Origin: CAVYPR01 sp052145775
Lineage (GTDB): Bacteria; Actinomycetota; Acidimicrobiia; Acidimicrobiales; RAAP-2
Reading direction: 5' to 3'
Length of the DNA stretch: 20,021 nucleotides
Assembly (NCBI GenBank): GCA_052145775.1
Contig: JBKQNY010000110.1
Span: 1-20,021, forward strand
Shown: positions 1 to 6,627 of the stretch, piece after piece
Layout: each line of letters starts with the position of its first letter
How positions within the stretch are numbered: position 1 is the first letter of the stretch
Notes under the pieces: generated by a model
Database searches by the model: none
What the model saw: only the letters and a program-made list of their open reading frames with translations
What the model was told of the DNA's origin: nothing
Translations under genes and position numbers: made by a program

Positions 1-342
1 CAGGGCGGCCTTGGTCACCACGTAGGCCGAGTGCAGGTTCGCCTCGAGCACGCGGTCGAACTCCTCCGCCGGCTGGTCGCTCACGAAGGTGCCGGCGAGG
101 ATGCCCGCCGCGTGCACCACGACCGAGGGCTCACCGGCCTCGTCCATCACTCGCTCGACCTCGTCGGTGCGCGTGCAGTCGGCGGCCACGAAACGCGCCC
201 CCAGCTGCTCGGCCGCCTTGGCCAGCCGCCCGGCGTCGCGGGCCGTGAGCACCACGTCGTAGCCACGGTCCACCAGGACGGCGGCGCAGGCCATCCCGAT
301 GCCCCCGCTGCCCCCCGTCACCACCGCCACCCTGGTGCTCAC
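1..342 (-). CDS. Short-chain dehydrogenase/reductase, C-terminus beyond window edge
   Basis: This is an NAD(P)-dependent oxidoreductase of the classical SDR fold; 114 N-terminal residues are visible. The Rossmann nucleotide-binding motif TGGSGGIG spans residues 9-16. D55 sits in the usual adenine-contact position, HAAG at 77-80 replaces the common NNAG, and N102 follows in the expected catalytic-tetrad position. The catalytic Ser, Tyr and Lys lie off the window. The GTG start overlaps the stop of the upstream acyl-CoA dehydrogenase in a GTGA arrangement, so the two are probably translationally coupled. By context it would oxidise or reduce an acyl-CoA or alicyclic intermediate made by the dehydrogenase pair; that is inference, because SDR substrate range cannot be read from this half of the protein. 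Confidence 0.9.
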   Translation of the reverse strand, partial: MSTRVAVVTGGSGGIGMACAAVLVDRGYDVVLTARDAGRLAKAAEQLGARFVAADCTRTDEVERVMDEAGEPSVVVHAAGILAGTFVSDQPAEEFDRVLEANLHSAYVVTKAAL

Positions 343-1304
343 CCGTCCCTCCCTCTCCCTGCGGGCTGCCCCCGGTCGAACAGCCCCTCGAACCCGTGCC
401 GGTCGATCGCCTCGGCCAGCAGCTCCCCCGTCCGGGCCAGGTCGGCCGGGAGCCGGAGCGAGGACTGGACCGACCTGGTGACGATGCTGAGGTCGTGTTC
501 GTCGCAGAAGCCCACGGCGCCGTGGAGGAGATGGCTGGTCGAGAGCACCGACCTGGCCGACTCCAGGGCGAAGCTCCGCAGGGCCAGCACGTCGACCAGC
601 GCGCCGGGCCCGAGATCGGCGGCCCGGCACGCCGTGTAGCGGGCGAGCTGGCGCAGGCCCCGCAGGGCCACCTCCGAGTCGGCCACGTGGAACTGCACGC
701 CCTGGAACTCGGAGAGCGTCCGGCCGAACTGCCGCCGGTCGCGCACATGGTCGACCGCCATGGCGTGGGCTGCCTCGAGGGCTCCGAGAATCCTCCAGCA
801 GTCGAGCAACGAGAAGTCGACATACGCCCCCGTCCCCACCCCGTCCACGTCGTCGCCGGGGGCGAGTCGTTCCACGAAGGGGCCGAGGGTGCGATTGCGC
901 GACCGTGGCGCCGCCGCCGCCGCCCGGGCCCGGCCGCCGGCGGTGACGACGACCCACGGCCCGGGGAGATCCCCGTGGTCGGCCCACGCACTCTCGCCGT
1001 CGATCGCCGCCACGAAGCGCGCCGGGCCGCCGACCGGCCGGGCCAGCAGCGCGGGGAGGGGGTAGGGGAAGGCCATGGCCCCGGCCACCCGGCACACCTC
1101 GGCCGCGGCGAGCAGGGCGTCGGCTCCCGCCCGCAGGTCGAGCTCGTCGACCCCCAGGCGGCCGACCACGGGCTCGGCGACCTCGGCCCGCAGCTCCGGC
1201 CGGTCGGTGGCCTGCCGTGCGAGGCCCAGCCCCCCGGCGTCGGCCATGGCCCGCCGGGCGACGCCGCCCACCTCGGCGGCCAGGTCGGGGAGGGTGACGT
1301 TCAC
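339..1304 (-). CDS. Acyl-CoA dehydrogenase family protein, short subunit (321 aa)
   Basis: This is an FAD-dependent acyl-CoA dehydrogenase-type protein. The C-terminal helical domain is clear: RDRRQFGRTLSEFQG (residues 188-202) is the conserved FAD-contact helix, and HLLHGAVGFCDEHDL (258-272) matches the family segment usually seen as LHGGIGFTWEHDL. The N-terminal and middle beta domains are short and degenerate, and at 321 residues it is shorter than the usual 380-400. It starts with GTG directly after the stop of the longer dehydrogenase gene, with no gap. This short-plus-long tandem is the layout known for heterotetrameric (alpha2beta2) enzymes of steroid side-chain beta-oxidation such as ChsE1-ChsE2 (FadE28-FadE29). 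I infer it is the partner subunit of such a complex. Its own substrate is unknown. Confidence 0.88.
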   Translation of the reverse strand: MNVTLPDLAAEVGGVARRAMADAGGLGLARQATDRPELRAEVAEPVVGRLGVDELDLRAGADALLAAAEVCRVAGAMAFPYPLPALLARPVGGPARFVAAIDGESAWADHGDLPGPWVVVTAGGRARAAAAAPRSRNRTLGPFVERLAPGDDVDGVGTGAYVDFSLLDCWRILGALEAAHAMAVDHVRDRRQFGRTLSEFQGVQFHVADSEVALRGLRQLARYTACRAADLGPGALVDVLALRSFALESARSVLSTSHLLHGAVGFCDEHDLSIVTRSVQSSLRLPADLARTGELLAEAIDRHGFEGLFDRGQPAGRGRDG

Positions 1305-2453
1305 CTAGGCCCCGAGCGCGCCCTGGGCGACCAGGATCCGCTGGATGTCGACCGACCCGGCGGCCACCGTGGCGGCGCGCGAGTAGCGCCAGTAGTCCTC
1401 GACTGCCGCGTTGAGGTGGGTCTCGCCCCCCGGAGCGCTGTCGAAGACCGAGGGGCCGATGGCCTCCACCAGCACGTCGGAGGCCTCCTGGTCGGCGGTG
1501 ACGGCGGCGATGCGGGCCGCCGCGGCGTCGGCGTCGCTGGCCGTGCCCCCGGTCTGGCCGGCGATCACCTCGTACGCCATGAGGCGGGCGACGCGGTTGT
1601 GCACCATGGCCCCGGCGTAGCGGGCCCGGAGCGGCGCCGGCAGCGAGCCGAGCCCGCCGCCGGCGGCGCGCACCTGGCCGAGGAGTCGCTCGCCGCGGGC
1701 GTAGCGGGCGATGCCCACGCGCTCGAAGGCCAGCGCGGCGCGGATCACCTGCCACCCCTCGTCCTCTGCACCGAGCAGCTCGCCGGGGCCGACGTGGACG
1801 TCCTCGAAGAAGACCTCATTCAGGTGGTACGGGCCGAGGAGGTTGGCGATGGGGCGGACCTCGATGCCCGGGCGGTCCATGGGCACGAGGAAGACCGAGA
1901 TCCCTTCCCTCCTCGACTCGGGCGGGCCGGTGCGGGCGGCCAGGAAGCACCAGTCGGCCACCTGGGCGTAGGACGTCCAGATCTTCTGGCCGCTGACGCG
2001 CCAACCGCCGTCCTCACGCCGTGCCGCGGTCCGCAGCGAGGCCAGGTCGCTGCCGGCGTCGGGCTCCGAGAAGCCCTGGCACCAGATGGCCTCGCCACCG
2101 GAGATCAGCGGCAGGTGGAGCCGCTGCTGGGACTCGGTGCCGAATCGCATGATGGCCGGGCCGATCCAGTTGAGACCCATGTACTGCGGCCCACGCGGCT
2201 CGTGGTGGGCCCACATCTCCTCCCGCAGCACGGTCTGCTCCCACACCGATGCCCCGCCGCCGCCGAACTCGGTGGGCCAGGCCAGGGCCAGCAGACCCTC
2301 CGAGGCGAGGATCTTGCAGAAGCGTCGGGTGGTCTCGAGGTCCTCGGGGTCGTCGGTGAAGGCGCCGAGGAATTGGGCCGGGAGGTGACGGCCAATCAGT
2401 TCGCGGAGGTGGAGGCGGAGCGATTCGGCCTCCTGGCCGAGCTCGAAGTCCAT
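1305..2453 (-). CDS. Acyl-CoA dehydrogenase, long subunit (382 aa)
   Basis: It would introduce a 2,3-double bond into an acyl-CoA and pass electrons through FAD. Conserved segments in order are FSEPDAGSDLASLRTAA (residues 128-144), GQKIWTSYA (155-163) and an LAFERVGIAR helix with E244. E244 lies where isovaleryl-CoA dehydrogenase and ChsE-type enzymes place the catalytic base. Near the C-terminus, GSVDIQRILVAQGALG corresponds to the family GTxEIQRxxIA segment with T replaced by S. Length is normal. The ATG start follows a purine-rich but weak ribosome-binding site. It is the first gene of a minus-strand operon with the short subunit and an SDR, and its leader carries a perfect palindrome (2492-2508). 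Family assignment is secure; the substrate is not known. Confidence 0.95.
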   Translation of the reverse strand: MDFELGQEAESLRLHLRELIGRHLPAQFLGAFTDDPEDLETTRRFCKILASEGLLALAWPTEFGGGGASVWEQTVLREEMWAHHEPRGPQYMGLNWIGPAIMRFGTESQQRLHLPLISGGEAIWCQGFSEPDAGSDLASLRTAARREDGGWRVSGQKIWTSYAQVADWCFLAARTGPPESRREGISVFLVPMDRPGIEVRPIANLLGPYHLNEVFFEDVHVGPGELLGAEDEGWQVIRAALAFERVGIARYARGERLLGQVRAAGGGLGSLPAPLRARYAGAMVHNRVARLMAYEVIAGQTGGTASDADAAAARIAAVTADQEASDVLVEAIGPSVFDSAPGGETHLNAAVEDYWRYSRAATVAAGSVDIQRILVAQGALGA

Positions 2454-2491
2454 GCGCGCTCACCGCCCTCGCCGGCCCGGGACCGGGTCGT

Positions 2492-2508
2492 GGTCACGTG
2501 GCGTGACC
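2492..2508. promoter_or_regulatory. 17-bp palindrome, candidate operator of the dehydrogenase operon
   Basis: GGTCACG-TGG-CGTGACC has perfect 7-bp arms around a 3-bp centre. It lies between the candidate -10 box of the minus-strand operon (2534-2539) and the dehydrogenase start, so a bound repressor would block transcription. Size and symmetry suit a dimeric TetR- or GntR-type regulator, but no such regulator gene is in the window. Confidence 0.5.
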
Positions 2509-2533
2509 TCTGCTGCCGACAGCTCAGCCATCC

Positions 2534-2539
2534 AAGCTA
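2534..2539 (-). promoter_or_regulatory. Candidate -10 box of the acyl-CoA dehydrogenase operon
   Basis: On the minus strand this reads TAGCTT, fitting the actinobacterial TANNNT -10 pattern. It predicts a leader of roughly 75 nt that contains the 17-bp palindrome. I see no convincing -35 element. The surrounding divergent gap of about 200 bp holds nothing else recognisable apart from the leaderless signal next to the plus-strand oxidoreductase. Confidence 0.35.
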
Positions 2540-2642
2540 CAGGGGCCACCGGCGGCGCTGCCAGGCTCCGTCGCCTTCGCCGACCCGTCGCGGTCAGCCG
2601 TGGGTGCGGGCCGGGGGCTCGCTCCACCGAGGCCACGGGCGA

Positions 2643-2648
2643 TACCGT
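2643..2648 (+). promoter_or_regulatory. Candidate -10 box for leaderless transcription of the Gfo/Idh gene
   Basis: TACCGT matches TANNNT and ends five bases before the GTG chosen as start of the oxidoreductase. That spacing puts the transcription start at or next to the initiation codon, the usual arrangement of leaderless actinobacterial genes. No ribosome-binding site precedes this GTG, which agrees. Confidence 0.4.
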
Positions 2649-2653
2649 GTGGC

Positions 2654-3778
2654 GTGCCTGATCCCGAGCCCATCGCGGCCGCGCCTGGCGGGCCGGTCCG
2701 TCTCGCCATGGTCGGCTGCGGAATCATCGGCTGGGTTCACGCCCACGGCCTCGGGAAGATGGTCGAGGACGGCGAGGTGGTCCCGGTGGCCGCGGCCGAC
2801 CCGTCCGTCGAGGGCCGGGACCGGGTGGCGGGTGTCTGCCCCTTCGTGCGGTTCCTCGACGACGGCGGGACGCTGGCCGCCGACGACGACGTCGACGCCG
2901 TCCTCATCACCGCCCCCACGACGGCCCACGCCGACCTGGTGCGGTCGGCCCTAGCGGCGGGCAAGCCCCTCTTGTGCGAGAAGCCCCTGGCCACGCGCTT
3001 CGAGCTGGTGCGCGAGCTCACCCGGGAGGTGCTGGACTCGGGGTTGGTGGCCCAGGTCGGGTTCAACAGCCGCTACCACCCCCTCTACAACGCCCTGGCC
3101 GGGATCGTCCAGCGAACAGAGCTCGGTCGCCCGATGGCCTACACGCTGCGCGACGACCAGTACTGGCCCACCGGTGACGTCGTCCCCGGGCACAGCAGCT
3201 GGCGGTCCGACGTCCACCAGGCCGGCGGCGGGGCGCTGCTCGAGCACTCGATCCACAGCGTGGACATCCTCAACTGGCTGTTCGGACCGGCGTCGCGCGT
3301 CTACGCGCTGACCCGCAACGTCTTCGGCTACGGCGTCGAGGACACGGCCACGCTCACCCTCGAGCACGAGAACGGCGTCGTCGGCAACCTCGTCACCATC
3401 TTCAACTCGATGCGCGGCCGCGAGGAGCGACGGCTCGAAGTGTTCTTCGAGCACGGCGTGGTCGAGCTCACCACCGACTTCGTCATCGGAGCCAAGGAGG
3501 ACTCGCTCCTGGTCCAGCGCCCCGACCAGGCTCCGGATCGGCTCGACGTGACCGCACTGCGGGAGGAGTTCTTCAGCGGCCTCGGAGTCAGCCGCCGGGA
3601 CGTCTTCTTCTACCAATACGTCTCTGACCGCGCCTGGCTCGCATCGGTCCGGGCACGGACGCCTGCCACCCCGGGCTTCGCCGACGCCTTCGCCGCCCAC
3701 GCCGTGGTCGAGGCGGCCTACCGCTCGGCCATCTCGCGCCAGCCGGTCGACCTCGTCGAGGACCTGGCCTTCCCCTGA
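2654..3778 (+). CDS. Gfo/Idh/MocA family oxidoreductase (374 aa)
   Basis: This is an NAD(P)-dependent dehydrogenase of the glucose-fructose oxidoreductase/inositol dehydrogenase family, which typically acts on sugar, inositol or similar alcohol and imine substrates. The N-terminal Rossmann motif GCGIIG is at residues 21-26. The conserved CEKPLA segment with the catalytic-region lysine is at about 108-113. The C-terminal domain signature GGGALLEHSIHSVDIL (191-206) contains H201 and D204. I chose GTG at 2654 because it directly precedes the conserved core and follows a TANNNT box. An in-frame GTG at 2600 would add 18 poorly structured, proline- and arginine-rich residues. It stands alone, divergent from the dehydrogenase operon, and nothing nearby indicates its substrate. 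Confidence 0.93.
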   Translation: MPDPEPIAAAPGGPVRLAMVGCGIIGWVHAHGLGKMVEDGEVVPVAAADPSVEGRDRVAGVCPFVRFLDDGGTLAADDDVDAVLITAPTTAHADLVRSALAAGKPLLCEKPLATRFELVRELTREVLDSGLVAQVGFNSRYHPLYNALAGIVQRTELGRPMAYTLRDDQYWPTGDVVPGHSSWRSDVHQAGGGALLEHSIHSVDILNWLFGPASRVYALTRNVFGYGVEDTATLTLEHENGVVGNLVTIFNSMRGREERRLEVFFEHGVVELTTDFVIGAKEDSLLVQRPDQAPDRLDVTALREEFFSGLGVSRRDVFFYQYVSDRAWLASVRARTPATPGFADAFAAHAVVEAAYRSAISRQPVDLVEDLAFP

Positions 3779-3881
3779 GTCGGGACCGGGCCCCAGTGCG
3801 CCGGGAGGCTGCGTGGAGAGCTCGACCTCCCCATCGCGGCTGCTGCGGCGATGCGGGCGAGCGTCGGGCCTCTCCCACAGG

Positions 3882-4433
3882 TCACCCCATCGTCTTCTGT
3901 CCGTCGATGGCCTCGCGCAGGATGTCGGCGTGGCCCGCGTGCTGCGAGGTCTCGGCGATGATGTGCAGCAGCACCCGGCGCGCCGTCCACCTGGTGTCCG
4001 GCGGGAACCAGGGGGCGTCGGGCAGGGGGTGGGAGACGTCGAGGGAGGGCAGCGTCCGCACGAGCTCGTCGGTTCGGTCCGCCGTGTCCTGATAGTGCTC
4101 GAGCAGGTCCTCCAGCCGCTCGCCCTCGAGCATGCGGAAGCTGCGGGCCCGGGCCTCCATGGCGGCCTCGTCACTTCCACGCATGGCGGTGGCGCCCTGC
4201 TCGATGAAGCCGACCCATCTCCCCTCGACGTCACAGACGTGCTTGAGCAGTCCGCCGAGGCACAGCTCGCTCACCGTGGTGCGTTGGGCCGCCTGCTCGT
4301 CGGTGAGGCCCTGCACGGTGAAGCGCAGGAACGAGCGGTGCTCGGCCAGGGTCTCGAGCAGGTCCGCACGTTCGGCGTCGGTCGACGACATCGAGCGGTC
4401 GGAGGGGTTCTGGGCGCCGGAGAGCTGGGACAT
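3882..4433 (-). CDS. DinB/DUF664 family protein (183 aa)
   Basis: This is a four-helix-bundle protein of the DinB superfamily, DUF664 type. The family includes metal-dependent thiol transferases that use bacillithiol or mycothiol, but many members have no assigned reaction. Histidines in the expected metal-binding places are H65 (KHVCDVE) and the cluster H157, H165 and H168 in LLHIIAETSQHAGHADILREAIDG (residues 155-178), a strongly conserved C-terminal signature. The start is fixed by an AAAGGAG ribosome-binding site seven bases upstream. An in-frame extension further upstream would run through the operator. It is divergent from a WYL-domain regulator and shares a 27-bp inverted repeat with it, so it is the likely target of that regulator. 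A mycothiol link is inference. Confidence 0.9.
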   Translation of the reverse strand: MSQLSGAQNPSDRSMSSTDAERADLLETLAEHRSFLRFTVQGLTDEQAAQRTTVSELCLGGLLKHVCDVEGRWVGFIEQGATAMRGSDEAAMEARARSFRMLEGERLEDLLEHYQDTADRTDELVRTLPSLDVSHPLPDAPWFPPDTRWTARRVLLHIIAETSQHAGHADILREAIDGQKTMG

Positions 4434-4466
4434 GTGTGGCTCCTTTCGATCGGACCCCCAGCATGC

Positions 4467-4472
4467 ATGATA
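4467..4472 (-). promoter_or_regulatory. Candidate -10 box of the DUF664/DinB gene
   Basis: On the minus strand this reads TATCAT, a good TANNNT -10 box. Its last base touches the edge of the inverted repeat, so a protein bound there would overlap the RNA polymerase site. The predicted leader is about 27 nt and includes the AAAGGAG ribosome-binding site. Confidence 0.5.
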
Positions 4473-4498
4473 AAACTGGCCATCCTCTGGCCAGTTTT
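4472..4498. promoter_or_regulatory. 27-bp perfect inverted repeat, likely operator between divergent genes
   Basis: The left arm AAAACTGGCCA and right arm TGGCCAGTTTT are exact reverse complements (11 bp) around a 5-bp centre, in the only notably AT-rich stretch of the window. It sits between the DUF664/DinB start and the WYL regulator start and overlaps the DinB -10 box. The simplest reading is an autoregulatory operator bound by the WYL protein. A stem-loop role is less likely because it is at a promoter and not after a gene. Confidence 0.7.
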
Positions 4499-4515
4499 CC
4501 TGCAAAAATAGGGGC

Positions 4516-5460
4516 ATGCGCGCCGACCGGCTCGTCTCCCTCCTCCTCCTGCTCCAGCGCCGCCAGCGCGTCACCGCGGCCGAGGCCGCGGCCGAGCTCG
4601 AGGTGTCCGAGCGCACCGCCCGCCGCGATTTCGAGGCGCTCTCGGCGGCGGGGATCCCGGTCTACGCCGAGCGGGGCCGGGGAGGCGGCTGGCGGCTGCT
4701 GGGCGGGGCGCGCACCGACCTGACGGGGCTGAACGACGCCGAGGTGAAGGCGCTCTTCGCCGTGGCCGGTTCGGCCGCGGCCGCCACGCCCGAGCTCAAG
4801 AGCGCGTTGCGAAAGCTGGTCAGGGCGCTCCCGCAACCGCTCCAGGACGGGGCCGAGGCAAGCGCGTCGTCGGTCTTCGTGGACCAGTCGGGCTGGGGCG
4901 ACACCTGGCGGGCCGTCCGTCCGGCCCACCTCGGCGCGATCCAGGCCGCCGTCGTCGACGCCGCGCAGGTCCGTGTCGGCTACGCCGACCGCCAGGGGCG
5001 CCCCTCGGCACGCGTGGTCCATCCGCTCGGTACGGTGCAGAAAGGTTCCGTGTGGTACCTGGTGGCGGGGACCGATCGAGGGCTTCGCACGTTCCGGGTC
5101 GATCGGGTGGTCTCCCTCGAGCGGACGGGGGAGCCCGCGGAGCGACCGGAGGGGTTCGAGCTCTCGGACGCCTGGGGGGAGGTCGTCGAAGAGGTGAACG
5201 ATCTGCGTGCGCAGGCCACGGTGACCCTGCTCGCCGACGAAGCCACCGTCGATGCCCTCCGACGGATGTTCGGGCGGCAGGCCGATGCCGGCAAGGCGCA
5301 ACCCGACGGACGGGTTCGGCTCACCATCGGCGGGCCGGTCCTCGACGTCCTGGTCTCCCAGCTGGCCGGCTTCGGGGGGCGCGTCGAGGTCGTCTCCCCG
5401 TACGAGGCCGTCGCCCAGCTGGCCCGTCTCGGCTCGGAGCTGCTGGCGCGCTACGGCTAG
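4516..5460 (+). CDS. HTH and WYL domain transcriptional regulator (314 aa)
   Basis: This is a DNA-binding regulator. Residues 1-60 form a winged helix-turn-helix of the HTH_11/DeoR type (VTAAEAAAELEVSERTARRDFEAL, with a GGGW wing near residue 57). Residues about 140-205 form the WYL ligand-sensing domain, with the name-giving W180-Y181-L182 inside VWYLVAG and the conserved RTFRVDRV stretch at 191-198. Residues about 215-310 fit the C-terminal WCX extension. Length is typical. Only a weak purine run precedes the ATG, and the AT-rich tract just upstream may act as a -10 for near-leaderless transcription. It is divergent from a DUF664/DinB gene with a shared palindrome, so it probably represses or activates itself and that gene. 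The ligand is unknown. Confidence 0.94.
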   Translation: MRADRLVSLLLLLQRRQRVTAAEAAAELEVSERTARRDFEALSAAGIPVYAERGRGGGWRLLGGARTDLTGLNDAEVKALFAVAGSAAAATPELKSALRKLVRALPQPLQDGAEASASSVFVDQSGWGDTWRAVRPAHLGAIQAAVVDAAQVRVGYADRQGRPSARVVHPLGTVQKGSVWYLVAGTDRGLRTFRVDRVVSLERTGEPAERPEGFELSDAWGEVVEEVNDLRAQATVTLLADEATVDALRRMFGRQADAGKAQPDGRVRLTIGGPVLDVLVSQLAGFGGRVEVVSPYEAVAQLARLGSELLARYG

Positions 5461-5515
5461 GAGACCGGTCGCCACATGGGGCCAGTCGGCTCCCCGCCCG
5501 GCGTGCCGCGGCCTG

Positions 5516-5521
5516 TACGGT
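5516..5521 (+). promoter_or_regulatory. Candidate -10 box of the AcuI-like gene
   Basis: TACGGT matches TANNNT in the 164-bp gap after the WYL regulator gene. It predicts a leader of about 95 nt that contains two short inverted repeats before the ribosome-binding site. No clear -35 element is visible. Confidence 0.3.
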
Positions 5522-5554
5522 GACACCTGTCCGTCGCCGATCGGATCCGACGGC

Positions 5555-5580
5555 ACGGCGGGCGCCAGTCGACCCGCCGT
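5555..5580 (+). promoter_or_regulatory. Stem-loop in the leader of the AcuI-like gene
   Basis: ACGGCGGG and CCCGCCGT are perfect 8-bp arms around a 10-nt loop, about 30 nt before the GAAGGAG ribosome-binding site. A second symmetric element, TCGGATCCGA (5541-5550), lies just before it. No T-run follows, so it is not an obvious terminator. It could be a leader hairpin or an operator. Confidence 0.3.
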
Positions 5581-5624
5581 GGCCCCGCCGGGCGGTCCGG
5601 AGCAGGTCGAGAAGGAGTGATGCG

Positions 5625-6626
5625 ATGATCCCGGGGAGCGTGCGGGCGTTCGTGGCCGAGAAGGACGGCGACGGGGTGGTCCGCCAGGTGCGGTCCATCC
5701 CGAGTGACGACCTCGGCGAGGGTGACGTGGTCGTCGAGGTGTCGTGGTCGGGCGTCAACTACAAGGACGGTCTGGCCACCACCGCCAACGGCCGGGTGGC
5801 GCGCATATCCCCGCTGGTGCCCGGGGTCGACCTGGCCGGCAAGGTAGCCGACCCCGGGAGGTCGGGCCTGGCCACCGGCGCCCCGGTGGTCGTGCACGGC
5901 CACGACCTCGGCGTCGCCCACCACGGCGGGTTCGCCGAGTACGCCAGGGTGCCGTCGGACTGGGTGGTCCCGCTCCCCGAGGGACTCACCGAGCGCCAGG
6001 CGATGACGCTGGGCACGGCCGGGTTCACTGCCGCCCTGAGCGTCCACCTCCTCGAGACCCGCGGCGGGCTCTCCCCCAGCCAGGGCCAGGTGCTGGTCAC
6101 CGGGGCCACCGGCGGAGTGGGCAGCGTGGCGGTGGGCATCCTGGCGGCCCGGGGCTACGAGGTGGCGGCCTCGACCGGCAAGGCGGACTCGGCCGATTGG
6201 CTCCGCTCGCTCGGGGCGCACGAGGTGCTCGACCGCGCCGAGATCGCCCCCAGCGGCAAGCCGCTCGACAAGGAGCGCTGGGCGGGGGCGGTCGACTGCG
6301 TCGGGGGCGCGACGCTGGCCGGCGTGCTGGCCACCCTGCGCTACGGCGCGTCGGTGGCGGCCAGCGGGAACACCGGGGGGGTCGAGCTGATCACTACCGT
6401 CTTCCCGTTCATCCTGCGCGGGGTCAGCCTTCTCGGTGTGGACTCGGTGCAGTGCCCGGCCGACCTGCGGGCCGAGCTGTGGCGTCGGATGGCCGACGAC
6501 CTGCGCCCGGCGATGCTCGACTCCATCGCCACCGACGAGGTGGACCTCGACGGCCTCCCCGCGGCCCTCGACCGGGTGCTGGCCGGGGGGAACCGGGGCC
6601 GGACCCTGGTGCGAGTGGGCTCCTGA
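5625..6626 (+). CDS. acuI: AcuI/YhdH-type zinc-free medium-chain reductase (333 aa)
   Basis: This is an NADPH-dependent medium-chain dehydrogenase/reductase of the YhdH/AcuI branch. Characterised AcuI members reduce acryloyl-CoA to propionyl-CoA, which detoxifies acryloyl-CoA in propionate or DMSP metabolism. Branch markers are SGVNYKDGLA (residues 42-51), the cofactor motif TGATGGVGSVAV (159-170) and FILRGVSLLGVDS (262-274). The structural-zinc cysteines of alcohol dehydrogenases are absent. GAAGGAG lies seven bases before the ATG. A nearby out-of-frame ATG stops at once, and a long upstream extension of the frame has no protein character. It converges on the VOC gene with one base between the stops. 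Family placement is strong; acryloyl-CoA as substrate is by analogy. Confidence 0.9.
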   Translation: MIPGSVRAFVAEKDGDGVVRQVRSIPSDDLGEGDVVVEVSWSGVNYKDGLATTANGRVARISPLVPGVDLAGKVADPGRSGLATGAPVVVHGHDLGVAHHGGFAEYARVPSDWVVPLPEGLTERQAMTLGTAGFTAALSVHLLETRGGLSPSQGQVLVTGATGGVGSVAVGILAARGYEVAASTGKADSADWLRSLGAHEVLDRAEIAPSGKPLDKERWAGAVDCVGGATLAGVLATLRYGASVAASGNTGGVELITTVFPFILRGVSLLGVDSVQCPADLRAELWRRMADDLRPAMLDSIATDEVDLDGLPAALDRVLAGGNRGRTLVRVGS

Positions 6627-6627
6627 G

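Noticed and set aside
396..2954. 852-codon plus-strand open frame
   Set aside because: It lies antisense across two clear acyl-CoA dehydrogenases; its translation is a low-complexity G/R/P/E/H mixture with no domain, an effect of GC-rich codon bias.
3832..3853. CATCGC/GCGATG stem between the convergent Gfo/Idh and DinB genes as a terminator
   Set aside because: The stem is only six pairs and has no T-run; such repeats are expected by chance in this GC-rich DNA.
5052..5624. Long N-terminal extension of the AcuI-like frame
   Set aside because: It overlaps the WYL gene in another frame, has R/G/A-rich composition, and a strong ribosome-binding site marks the internal ATG at 5625.
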